Shown here piece by piece: positions 51,574-60,150 of a stretch of 64,000 nt of DNA (position 1 is its first letter; each line of letters starts with the position of its first letter). Below the pieces are notes generated by a model. The model was not told the origin of the DNA. It did no database searches and saw only the letters and a program-made list of their open reading frames with translations. Origin of the DNA: Bradyrhizobium liaoningense (GTDB lineage Bacteria; Pseudomonadota; Alphaproteobacteria; Rhizobiales; Xanthobacteraceae); the NCBI RefSeq assembly GCF_018130955.1, contig NZ_JAFCJM010000030.1:26394-90393 (forward strand), read 5' to 3'. A program made the position numbers and the translations under genes.

Positions 51574-53369
51574 TGAATCAGGTTGTGCTTGCCGTTTCTG
51601 ACCGCGGCAACGCTGCTGATCAGCGCGGACAGGAGGCGTCGCGTCCGCCGGTTCGTCGCGCTGCGCTGCGCTATCAGGACCTCCTGCTCAGGGGCGCCGC
51701 CAACGAGCTCGCCCGGCCTCGCCAGGCGATCGAGCAATCGTTTCTGCAGATGGGCGACGGCCTGGGCAATTGCGTCAAGCTGCTCGAGCTCCTTTCCGCC
51801 GCCCATGAAGCGTTGCCAATCGAGCTATCGAGCGCCGAATTCTCGGCGGCGGCACAGACGCTCGTCGAGATTCGCGACCATGTGAATGCGATCGCGAGGT
51901 CGCATGCTGATGAAAAGGATCACGTCAGCTTGCTTGCCGAGATGACGGGTCGGGTCGAGCAACCGATGTCTGACCTCCGGGCGACGGTCCGTGCCATCGG
52001 ACGGATCTCAACCAACGCCCGGATCGTGGCGGCTGGGTTCGGCGCGAGCAACCAGGACGTTACCGCTTTCACGTCGGACATGGCTTCCCTCGCGCAGAAG
52101 GTCAACGAAGCCGTCGATGCCTTTTCGCTCGGCTACGAACGGCTCTCGAAGCGGCTAGCCGCTGCGCGGCTCACGAACAGCGCATTCGTGGCCCGTCACG
52201 GCAACACGATCGCTCAGATCGCGCAAACCCTCGAATCCGGGCTCGAGACCATTGCGGTCTTCCAAAAGCAGGTAGAGTCGATTGCGGACGAACGCGCGGC
52301 GACGACGAGCCAGATCCGCGCCCGGATCGGGAAAGCGATTTTTGCCTTGCAGATCGGGGATATCACCCGGCAGCGGATCGAGCATGTGGAGAAGGCTTGC
52401 GAGTTGCTCCGGGACCGATCGCACGTTCAGGCGACCCAGGAAGCCATGGCCGCGATTGGCCGTCTGCAACTCATGCAGCTGGACCAGACCATCGGCCGCT
52501 TCGAGGAGGAGGTCTCCGATCTCACCGAAAACATCAATGGTCTGTCGAAGAATGCGGTCGCAGTTCTGAATGAAGGAAGCGATGAGGCCCAGACTCTGCT
52601 GTCGGCCGGCAGCGGATCACTGTCGAGAATGGCGGCCGAGCTCCGCCATATATGCTCTCTGCTCAGCGAGTTCGAGCGCGCGCGCGTGGAGCAAGAGCGA
52701 ATCGTCGCCGACGTCACGCGCTCCGTAGCGGAAATGGTCGGGCACCTGCAATCGATACGGGCGATCGAGCAGCAGATCCGAATGCTGAGCTTCAACGCCA
52801 CGATCCAGTGCTGCAGCGTGGACGACGGCGAGGAGGGGCGCGGCCTTGGTGCGGTTGCCCAGCAATTGCGCGAGCTGTCCAATCAGACCGTCGCGGCGGC
52901 CAGTGCGATCATGGCCGGCCTGAAGGGCGCGGATGACCAGACGCGGGTCCTCATGGACGAGCGAAACGCGCTGGATTCGCAGCAGATCGACGCCGTAAGG
53001 GAGGGTGCCGCGACTGCGATCGCCGTGTTCGAGCGCGTCGCGAGTCGATTGCGCGCGAGCACGGAAAGGATCAAGACCGTCGGGCGGCGAGCCGTATGGT
53101 TGCTCGGAATGACGTCGCGGCGCGTTTCGGACCGGCAGCGCATCAGCAACGGCTGGCGTCTCGCCCACTCCAAGCTCGAGCAGTTCATGACATCCGCTGC
53201 CGACAGCCCAAATCCGGATGCGGTCGATCAGTGGCTCAGGGACGAATTGCGATCGGTCTACACGATGGAAGACGAGCGGAGAACTTACGACGAGTTCTTC
53301 TCGATCGAGCCGAACGAGCCGGCTTCCGCCGATGCGGAATCCGGGGATCTGGACGACATGTTCTTGTAG
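51573..53369 (+). CDS. Large soluble MCP-like helical protein of the che operon
   Basis: This 598-aa protein is almost wholly helical with no membrane segment. Around 405-455 it has a degenerate MCP hairpin: IRAIEQQIRMLSFNATIQCC-like, then EGRGLGAVAQQLRELSNQTVAAASAIM. The usual hydrophobic NLLALNA/IEAARAGE core is changed to a Cys-Cys tip. The C-terminus is acidic and ends ESGDLDDMFL, reminiscent of the CheZ tail that binds CheY-P. It could be a cytoplasmic signalling or structural partner of the array; the function is unknown. It is translationally coupled to cheB. Confidence 0.85.
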   Translation: MNQVVLAVSDRGNAADQRGQEASRPPVRRAALRYQDLLLRGAANELARPRQAIEQSFLQMGDGLGNCVKLLELLSAAHEALPIELSSAEFSAAAQTLVEIRDHVNAIARSHADEKDHVSLLAEMTGRVEQPMSDLRATVRAIGRISTNARIVAAGFGASNQDVTAFTSDMASLAQKVNEAVDAFSLGYERLSKRLAAARLTNSAFVARHGNTIAQIAQTLESGLETIAVFQKQVESIADERAATTSQIRARIGKAIFALQIGDITRQRIEHVEKACELLRDRSHVQATQEAMAAIGRLQLMQLDQTIGRFEEEVSDLTENINGLSKNAVAVLNEGSDEAQTLLSAGSGSLSRMAAELRHICSLLSEFERARVEQERIVADVTRSVAEMVGHLQSIRAIEQQIRMLSFNATIQCCSVDDGEEGRGLGAVAQQLRELSNQTVAAASAIMAGLKGADDQTRVLMDERNALDSQQIDAVREGAATAIAVFERVASRLRASTERIKTVGRRAVWLLGMTSRRVSDRQRISNGWRLAHSKLEQFMTSAADSPNPDAVDQWLRDELRSVYTMEDERRTYDEFFSIEPNEPASADAESGDLDDMFL

Positions 53370-53402
53370 TGGCGCTCCGGCGAGAATGAACGGGAAACGA
53401 GA

Positions 53403-54749
53403 ATGATACAGAATGAGACCAGGCAACGGCTCGCATTCAGTCAGATCGATGAGCGGGCCCTGGCGGACCTGCGGCAGTCGAAGGACCTGATCCTGCGGCA
53501 TCTGCGGGCGCAGCTCGACATATGCTACGATCATTACGCCGGCTTCGAGCGGACCTCCCATCTGGTCAAGAGCCGCGATCAAATCACGGATACCAAGGCG
53601 ATGTACGCCGAGCACTGGGACCTCATGCTCGACGGGACGTTCGATGAGGCCTACGAAGCCTCGGCCACCCGGATCGGCGAGTTGATCTATGCGAGGGTCG
53701 GCTTTGAACTGTGCTGGTATATCGTCGGCTACGGCCTGGTGCTCTCGGAGACGTTGCAAGCCCTGGCTGACGGCCCGTCCGGAGTATTCGACCGGCGTGC
53801 CAGGAAGAAGAAGGCGGATCTCCAGAGGGCAATCGTCAAGGCCGTGACGTTCGACATGAGCATGGTCATTTCCGGCTACATGGAGGCACGCCGACGCGGG
53901 CGCGGCGAGGCTTTGCAGCGGCTGGCCGACGATTTCGACGAGGCAATCGGCGGGACTGCGACCATCGTGTCATCATCGGCGAGTGAGCTGGAAGCGTCGG
54001 CCTCATCGCTGACGGCGACGGCCGGCGACACCCAGCGTCGGTCGGGAGAGGTGGCGTCAACGTTCGAACATGTCTCGGAGAGCGTCCAGGCGGTTGCTGC
54101 AGCGGCCGAGCAACTGGCGAGCTCGGTGGAGGAGATCGGACGACAAGTGCATGCGGCGAGCAAAATTGCGACCGCGGCTGTCGATCACGCATCGAAGACC
54201 GATGCGCGTATCAACGAACTGTCCCAGGCGGCAGAGCGGGTTGGCGACGTGGTCAGGCTGATCACCTCGATCGCCGAGCGGACCAACCTGCTGGCGCTCA
54301 ATGCCACGATCGAGGCTGCGAAAGCAGGCGAGGCCGGACGAGGCTTCGCCATCGTCGCCTCCGAGGTGAAGGCGCTGGCGGCTCAGACGTCCAAGGCGAC
54401 CGAGGAGGTCGGCGTGCAGATCGTTGCAATGCAGGCCGCGACCAATGATTCGATTGCGGCGCTCAAGGAGATCGGTGCGACGATCGGCAACATCTCGGAG
54501 ATTTCGACGGCGATCGCGGCTGCGGTCGAGGAGCAGGGGGCGGCGACCCGGGAAATATCGCGCAACGTACATCAGGCCGCGCAGGGTACCCAGGAGGTGG
54601 CCGCAAACTTTGTCGATGTCAACAACGGTGCAGCCGAGGTCGAGGCCGCGACCGCCCAGTTGCTGTCATCCGCGCAGGCGCTCGCGGGAGAAGGTGGCCA
54701 TCTGGAGGGTGAGGTGCAGGGCTTCCTGTCGAGGATACGTGCGGCGTAG
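53403..54749 (+). CDS. Globin-coupled chemoreceptor lacking the proximal His
   Basis: This 448-aa soluble receptor is paralogous to the one at 39918. The protoglobin-like domain (about 10-165) has HLRAQLDICYDHYAGFERT, AEHWDLMLDGTFDEAYEASATRIGELIYARVGFELCWYIVGYGLVL. At the position of the proximal heme His in the first receptor there is Tyr (about residue 96). A HAMP-like helix and an intact MCP hairpin follow (ITSIAERTNLLALNATIEAAKAGEAGRGFAIVASEVKALAAQT). It may bind heme through Tyr, bind another ligand, or be heme-free. Confidence 0.9.
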   Translation: MIQNETRQRLAFSQIDERALADLRQSKDLILRHLRAQLDICYDHYAGFERTSHLVKSRDQITDTKAMYAEHWDLMLDGTFDEAYEASATRIGELIYARVGFELCWYIVGYGLVLSETLQALADGPSGVFDRRARKKKADLQRAIVKAVTFDMSMVISGYMEARRRGRGEALQRLADDFDEAIGGTATIVSSSASELEASASSLTATAGDTQRRSGEVASTFEHVSESVQAVAAAAEQLASSVEEIGRQVHAASKIATAAVDHASKTDARINELSQAAERVGDVVRLITSIAERTNLLALNATIEAAKAGEAGRGFAIVASEVKALAAQTSKATEEVGVQIVAMQAATNDSIAALKEIGATIGNISEISTAIAAAVEEQGAATREISRNVHQAAQGTQEVAANFVDVNNGAAEVEAATAQLLSSAQALAGEGGHLEGEVQGFLSRIRAA

Positions 54750-54751
54750 GT

Positions 54752-54779
54752 CTGGACGCGTGCCAAGTGTTGCGTCCAG
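54752..54779 (+). terminator. Weak hairpin at the end of the chemotaxis operon
   Basis: CTGGACGC and GCGTCCAG pair perfectly over 8 bp around a 12-nt loop, beginning 3 nt after the stop of the second globin receptor. The loop is long and there is no T tract, so support is modest. Confidence 0.35.
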
Positions 54780-54861
54780 GAGGAGTAACTGTTGAGACCG
54801 ACCTGTCATAGCCGCCGCAGGGGAAATATCGGCCATCTCAATATCCCTCCCCTGTGTGGAT

Positions 54862-55230
54862 TCAGCATTGAGACGCTCTGCCTGCCGATCCGAGTCCAAT
54901 TTTCACAAATATGATCGGTGGAATAGCAGGAAATCGCCGGATTGCGTTCTCTGTCGACGAAGGTACCTGCCCAGAGCGACCTGCGGAGGCTCCCGCGTTC
55001 GCGGCAGCCTTTGACGTGCTTGCGGCAGTGTGCGGTCGTGGAATCGCCGCGGCGTCACCAGCAATTACGACGCGTCCGGCGACCATGTGGTCCGATGCGA
55101 GGTCGCGGATCGCCTGGGCAAAGGGCTCCTTTGTTGCCTCAACGAACTCGCGGAACGGAAGCGGAAGCAGGTTGTTCGCGTCGCGATGGAGATGCTCAAA
55201 GAATTCCGCTTTCGGATCAACGCGGACGAT
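54862..55230 (-). pseudogene. Remnant of an FAD-dependent monooxygenase
   Basis: Minus-strand frame reads HLHRDANNLLPLPFREFVEATKEPFAQAIRDLASDHMVAGRVVIAGDAAAIPRPHTAASTSKAAANAG. The GDAAxxxxPH..AxxxKAAxxA pattern is the FAD-ribityl/pyrophosphate motif of aromatic hydroxylases. The N-terminal FAD-binding domain is absent, and the sequence after KAAANAG diverges. A stop codon (55231-55233) separates it in frame from the large regulator upstream. It is a decayed gene and the only feature I find in the 54780-55230 gap. Confidence 0.7.
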
Positions 55231-58200
55231 CTAAGCGGGCCCCAAAGGCAGCGAGGTCATCGCTTCCAGTTGCGCTGTTCGCGTCGCTAACCCAGCGAGC
55301 AAGCTCTTGTGCAGCCGATCCTCGGGTTCGAAATTTTGCGCGAGCCTTCGGACGGTCTCGACAAATCGCTTGCGATACGTCGCCGCCCTGTCGACGTCTC
55401 CGTACTTCGCGAAGATCTCGGCGGCCGTGCGGTACACGCGCCAAGAAGCAATCGGGAAGTCGGCACTGTCGACGATCTCCAGCGCGCGGGACAGCTGCAG
55501 CTGAGCCTCCGCCAAATCGCCCAAGGCAAGCGCGGTACGCGCGAGCAGTCCATGGGCCTGGGCCAGGTGATTGAGATCTGGAGCCGTAGCCACATAGTCG
55601 TGGAGCTGGCGTGCACAGCTCTGAGCCTGCGTAAGGTCGTCAACCTGCAAGTAATATTCGCCGAGGCAATGATACACCTGCGTCGCGGCGGTAAATTCGA
55701 TGTCGATGCCTTCTTCATGCCTGCGGCGCTCAATATCGTCAAATTGCCTGCGAGCTCCCGACGGATCGTTCAGGCCGACATAGGCCTTCGCAAGGACGGC
55801 CCGCTTGTGGAAGTACGTCGACTGGTCGCCGACCAGCAGACTATCGTCGACGCTTTCGCAGAGCTCCCGGGCTCCATCAAAATCCATCGCTTCGACGTGC
55901 AACCACGCAAGCGTTAGCCGGCACAATGCGCTGCTGGGGCCGTTCGCGTTCCTGACGGCCAGTTCGAGGCCGGCCGTGATTTCACGTCGCAATTCGCGCC
56001 ATTCGCCCAGATGAATGAGCGCGATTGATTCAAGAACATTGAACAGAACAAAAGTGTAAACGTCACCAGCTAAGCGCGCCAACCGCTTTCCTTCCGTGCC
56101 GGCGCGGCGGCACTCCTGGTACCGCGACCTCCAGCAATCAACGATACCGGATATTCCATTGCGCCTGATCAAGATGCCATAGTTCGTGGCACCCGCACTC
56201 AGCTCGATCGCCCTGTCGCAGAGCGTGGCGTCCTGTTTGCGCCAGCCGTTGAGGAACAGGTTGACGCTCGCGCTGCTGCCCTGGACCAGAGCCTTGAATG
56301 TGTCGTCCGCAAGCGCCTGGCTTCGCGACAGTACATCTTCAGCGGCCTCAAGGCAGGCGTGGCGATCCACGCGCAAGCAGAGACTGCTCACAGCCGTGAG
56401 GCCGTTGAGCTGTTGCTTGATCTCGCCCGCTTGTTCGGCGCAGGCAATCATGTCTCGCAGATCGCGGATGGAGCCGGCGAGGTCGCCGCACGAGCGAAGA
56501 GCCCAGCTTCGCTCGCGCAGAAGAGCGACGCGGGTGGAGAATTTGTCGGCGGCATCGAAACGATCAAGTATGCCAAGCGCGCGGGTGAGATAGCTTGCGG
56601 CCTCCGCATGGCCGAGGCGTTTCGTCGAGCTCTTTGCCGCTTCCCGGAGGTAGCGCAACGCGCTGGGAAAGTCGCGACCCTGCTCAAAGTGAAGTGCGAG
56701 CGCGGGCGCTATTTCGCCGGTGCGGCCGGCATAGGCCTCCTCCAGCCTCTTGCCCAGGCGCTTGTGCGTTTGTGCGCGGTGCCCGGGCGGCAGATTCTGG
56801 TAGATGATATTCTGGTAGAGAATGTGACGGAAGGCGTAGGAGCCCGAATATGTTCCATCGGGCCACTCGGAAACTCCCGAACGAACGAGGATTTGATCCT
56901 TCCGGATCGACGCTTCGATGTTCCTTTCAACGTCGATCGCATCGTCGGACAGGCCGGCGGCAACGAGGGCCGCAGAAAATTCCTCGCCGGCAACGCTGGC
57001 GACATCGAGCAGACGCCGCTCGTTATCGGTGAGGCGATCGAGCTCGTGGCCGATCATGTTCAGGAGGCTGTCTGGAACGCGATCTTGCGTAAATGCCGGC
57101 TGCGAGGACAGGCGCCATCCGTCGTCCATTTCGACGATCGACTCCTGGTCGATCAAGTGTTTGAGCAGCGAGGCAACAAACAAGGGATGCCCCAGCGTTC
57201 GCTCGAATACGGGCTTTGACAGGCTGGAGGCAAGTTCCTCGTCGCCGAAGCGCAATGCCAGGTAACGCTCGACCTCCGAACGCGACAATCGATCGAGGCG
57301 CAATTCGCTGCAGTATCCATGAATCTCAAGATCCCGGTGCAGGCGGCGGATGGGATGCCCGCCGGCGGAACTGTCGGCCGGACGATAGGAGCAGAGGACC
57401 AGCACGCGCGCCTTGCCGTTCCCGCGTGCGAAGCGAGACAGCACGTCGAGTGTCGCGAAGTCGCTCCAATGCAGATCTTCGAGAACAAGGACCCAGGGGC
57501 GGTCGATGCTCAGCGCTTCCAGAAGATCGCAAAATTCGCGCAGCATCCGCTCGCGCGTCGCGCCGAACACTTCATCCAGGAAAGCCGCGCGTTCCGATGC
57601 GTCGATGACGCCCGGCAATTGCAGTATCCAGGCGGGTGCGTGCACGCGAACTGCCGAAATCAATTCCGGACCGTTTGCGCGATAACGGTTCACCAGTGCA
57701 TCGATCAGCGGAAGAAAGACTTCGTCCGTTCCGAATCGTTCAGTGCAGCGCCCATAGAGCTGATCGAAGCCCTGTTCCGTCAGCTGCTCGACCGCCCTGG
57801 CGATGAAGGCAGTCTTGCCAATCCCGGCTTCTCCCGTGACAAAAGCCATCTGCCGTTTGCCGGACAAGACGTGGCGCGTCATCCGGTCGATCATCTCGAA
57901 GGGGGCTGTCCGGCCGACCACCAGGGTGGAGACCTCAGTCGTCAGAGGTACGACCGCGTTCTCGACCTCCCTTTGTGCTTCCCGCACCGTGCCGATGAAG
58001 CGGACGCCTTTGCGCGGCAAGGTCTTGATCAGCCGTTGCGCCTCGCCGGAATCGCCTATTCCCGTACGGGCTGCGTTGATGCGGGTGGTGAGCGCCGATT
58101 CCGAGACAATGCGCCCGCCCCAAATTGCGCTGATCAGATCGTCCTTGGTCACCACCCGGGCGCGGTGGCGGATCAGATATTCGAGGAGGTCGAAAACCTG

Positions 58201-58284
58201 AGGTTGCAACGGAACCGCATGTCCGTCACGGCGCAATTCCCGCTGATCGGTGTCGAGGACGAAATCGTCAAATAGATACAGCAA
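55231..58284 (-). CDS. Winged-helix / STAND ATPase / TPR regulator
   Basis: This 1017-aa protein has an N-terminal OmpR-type winged helix (about 1-95: LYLFDDFVLDTDQRELRRDGHAVPLQPQVFDLLEYLIRHRARVVTKDDLI, INAARTGIGDSGEAQRLIKTLPRKGVRFIG). The ATPase has Walker A VTGEAGIGKTAFI and Walker B-like VLVLEDLHWSDF. A long TPR-rich C-terminus (about 550-1000) follows. Such proteins are large transcription regulators with unknown inducers. Its ATPase and TPR parts resemble those of the cyclase at 8853. I chose the TTG at 58284 with GGAAGG upstream; a TTG at 58359 is possible. Confidence 0.85.
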   Translation of the reverse strand: MLYLFDDFVLDTDQRELRRDGHAVPLQPQVFDLLEYLIRHRARVVTKDDLISAIWGGRIVSESALTTRINAARTGIGDSGEAQRLIKTLPRKGVRFIGTVREAQREVENAVVPLTTEVSTLVVGRTAPFEMIDRMTRHVLSGKRQMAFVTGEAGIGKTAFIARAVEQLTEQGFDQLYGRCTERFGTDEVFLPLIDALVNRYRANGPELISAVRVHAPAWILQLPGVIDASERAAFLDEVFGATRERMLREFCDLLEALSIDRPWVLVLEDLHWSDFATLDVLSRFARGNGKARVLVLCSYRPADSSAGGHPIRRLHRDLEIHGYCSELRLDRLSRSEVERYLALRFGDEELASSLSKPVFERTLGHPLFVASLLKHLIDQESIVEMDDGWRLSSQPAFTQDRVPDSLLNMIGHELDRLTDNERRLLDVASVAGEEFSAALVAAGLSDDAIDVERNIEASIRKDQILVRSGVSEWPDGTYSGSYAFRHILYQNIIYQNLPPGHRAQTHKRLGKRLEEAYAGRTGEIAPALALHFEQGRDFPSALRYLREAAKSSTKRLGHAEAASYLTRALGILDRFDAADKFSTRVALLRERSWALRSCGDLAGSIRDLRDMIACAEQAGEIKQQLNGLTAVSSLCLRVDRHACLEAAEDVLSRSQALADDTFKALVQGSSASVNLFLNGWRKQDATLCDRAIELSAGATNYGILIRRNGISGIVDCWRSRYQECRRAGTEGKRLARLAGDVYTFVLFNVLESIALIHLGEWRELRREITAGLELAVRNANGPSSALCRLTLAWLHVEAMDFDGARELCESVDDSLLVGDQSTYFHKRAVLAKAYVGLNDPSGARRQFDDIERRRHEEGIDIEFTAATQVYHCLGEYYLQVDDLTQAQSCARQLHDYVATAPDLNHLAQAHGLLARTALALGDLAEAQLQLSRALEIVDSADFPIASWRVYRTAAEIFAKYGDVDRAATYRKRFVETVRRLAQNFEPEDRLHKSLLAGLATRTAQLEAMTSLPLGPA

Positions 58285-58359
58285 AACAATGCCTTCCGGG
58301 GGGCGCGCGAGGCGGATATTCAACCGGTACGCCGGCCCGAAATCAAGCACAGCGTTCAA

Positions 58360-58772
58360 AATGAAGGAAACGACAAGAACAAATTAAGCCCGCGTTAAAG
58401 CGTGGCGTGGCGCCCCGTTCGATACTTCCGGCCGTGTTCAGTCACCTACACAAGGTGTTCGTGTCATGCGCTTGGAAGAAAAGGCGACGCGCCTCACTCG
58501 CGTGTTCTATGGGTTGCTGCTTCACAAGATGTTTCGGTCGATCGCGGCATCCTCCGTACCATTGTTTAACAGCAGAGCTTCAACCAGAAGCGATGCGTCA
58601 TTTTCAGCGAATTCGTTTGTCGCCTCCACGAGGTCTTCCCGAAGAGAAGGCTGGTCTAGGCGCCTCCTTCAGGCGCTCCACCATTCGCGACGGCTACAGG
58701 CAGGGCGCACTCTTCGACAGTATCGTCAGCTGGTCCAGTTTGCTTCTCCGCCAGATGTTGGAGGACACGACA
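58360..58772. other. Gap with no convincing gene
   Basis: These 413 bp separate the large regulator from a small membrane-protein gene. A plus-strand ORF (58466-58786) lacks a ribosome site and has a composition I cannot support as coding. I see no clear operator or RNA. Confidence 0.35.
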
Positions 58773-58961
58773 ATGTCGCTCAGTGAACAGTCGTCCGAGC
58801 GCAAACTTCGGATTCCGGCACCGAGCGAGACTGCGCTGGTGGCAACGATCGCCATCTGCTTTCTCGTTCTGCACATCCTTGCAGCCACGATGTCGACGTC
58901 GACCCGCCAGAACGATGCCGGGGCAGCGCCCGAGCCGCCCGGACTGTCGTCCGGGGACTAA
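58773..58961 (+). CDS. Small single-pass membrane protein
   Basis: This 62-aa protein has a short polar N-terminus (SLSEQSSERKLRIPAPSE), one transmembrane helix (TALVATIAICFLVLHILAATM) and a tail rich in Pro, Gly and Ala. A GGAGGAC site lies about 8 nt before the ATG, which supports it. It starts 48 bp before the TauE/SafE gene and probably shares its transcript. Confidence 0.68.
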   Translation: MSLSEQSSERKLRIPAPSETALVATIAICFLVLHILAATMSTSTRQNDAGAAPEPPGLSSGD

Positions 58962-59008
58962 TCGCCCAGTCGCTATTCCAGGATTTTACCGACCGAAAGG
59001 GTTCGCTC

Positions 59009-59737
59009 ATGGGCGACATTGCGTCGTTCTGCCTGCTCAGCATCGCTGTGTTTTGCGGCGCTTTCGTCTCGGGCCTCGCGGGCTTTGCCTTTTCGGCGGT
59101 GGCCGGCGCGATTCTCCTTCACGTTCTCCCGCCACTGGAGGCGGTCCCGCTGATGATGGCCTGCAGCATCACCGTGCAGGCCACGGGTCTTTGGGCCCTG
59201 AGAAAAAGCATCCGCTGGAAACAGAGCTCGGCGCTGGTCGTCGGCGGATTGCTTGGCGTTCCGATCGCCGTGTGGTTGCTGCAAGCTGCAGACGCGCGGA
59301 TCTTCAGAGAGAGCTTTGGTCTCGCCGTCGCCTGCTATGCGGCCTACACGTTATTCCGGCCGGTGATTTCTCATCGCCTGCAGATGAATGCGGGACGCAA
59401 TGCCTTGATCGGCTTCGGCGGAGGCTTTGTCGGCGGGTTGACGGCAATGCCGGGTGCAATACCGACCATATGGTGTGACATCCACGGCGTGCCAAAAACC
59501 GAGCAGCGCGGAATGGTTCAACCCTTCATCGCCGCCATGCAGATATTCGCACTTGTTCTCATGCTGATCCGAAGAGATCTGTCGACAAAGGTCCTGATCG
59601 ACTTCGCAGTCAGCATCCCCGCACTCCTCGCAGGAACGGCGCTCGGGATTTATGCTTTTCGCTGCGTCAATGACGCGCTGTTCCGGCGAATTATTCTCAG
59701 CATCTTGCTGTTTTCGGGACTGTTGCTGGTGTTGTAG
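59009..59737 (+). CDS. TauE/SafE-family membrane transporter
   Basis: This 242-aa protein has about eight hydrophobic segments. It opens CLLSIAVFCGAFVSGLAGFAFSAVAGAILL and repeats the pattern with LIGFGGGFVGGLTAMPGAIPTIWC in the middle. This two-repeat Gly-rich signature is typical of TauE/SafE (DUF81) permeases that export or import sulfonates, sulfite or sulfoacetate. AAAGGG precedes the ATG. It lies downstream of a small membrane protein. Confidence 0.85.
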   Translation: MGDIASFCLLSIAVFCGAFVSGLAGFAFSAVAGAILLHVLPPLEAVPLMMACSITVQATGLWALRKSIRWKQSSALVVGGLLGVPIAVWLLQAADARIFRESFGLAVACYAAYTLFRPVISHRLQMNAGRNALIGFGGGFVGGLTAMPGAIPTIWCDIHGVPKTEQRGMVQPFIAAMQIFALVLMLIRRDLSTKVLIDFAVSIPALLAGTALGIYAFRCVNDALFRRIILSILLFSGLLLVL

Positions 59738-59966
59738 AGCGGTCACTTGCGAGCAGCCGTTTATTGTCGCTCAAGCAGCACTGCTTGGCCTTTTCTTGCG
59801 ATAGAGCCCATCGTGGCTACGATCGATTGGAAAGGACTGCGGCCAGATCAGATGTCGATTGGTCGTTTGCGGACTGCCGAAATATGACGAACAACAAGGC
59901 GAGGCGGTTCTGGTGCGGTAACCCGACGACCGCAGAAGTGAAGGCCGGATAAGTGGTTGAATTTCT

Positions 59967-60011
59967 TGGTGGGCCCGGCAGGACTCGAACCTGCAACCAG
60001 ACCGTTATGAG
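59967..60011 (-). other. 3' fragment of a tRNA with CAU anticodon (attachment-site-like)
   Basis: On the minus strand this is a tRNA 3' part: anticodon loop CTCATAA, stem CGGTC, a T arm GCAGG-TTCGAGT-CCTGC, the acceptor strand CGGGCCC and A-CCA. The 5' half is missing: neither the partner of the anticodon stem nor GGGCCCG lies upstream. tRNA 3' ends are regenerated by integrating elements, so this is probably one end of an island. The remaining 59738-60150 gap has no gene that I can support. Confidence 0.75.
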
Positions 60012-60150
60012 CGACGGGGGAACGATCGGCTTTGTTGATTTTGCTGCGTTTTCGTTTGTGTTTGATCGCGTTCGTTGCGTTTTGATGAGATCGTTTCTGG
60101 TGCGAAACTGGTGCGGTGTTTAGAAGCCGGAATCAAACGCACTTCCCGTA

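Noticed and set aside
54911..55234. A 107-aa plus-strand ORF
   Set aside because: The opposite strand encodes a conserved FAD-motif stretch, so this ORF is its shadow.
59967..60045. A complete tRNA gene
   Set aside because: The acceptor and anticodon stems have no 5' partner strand upstream; only the 3' half is present.
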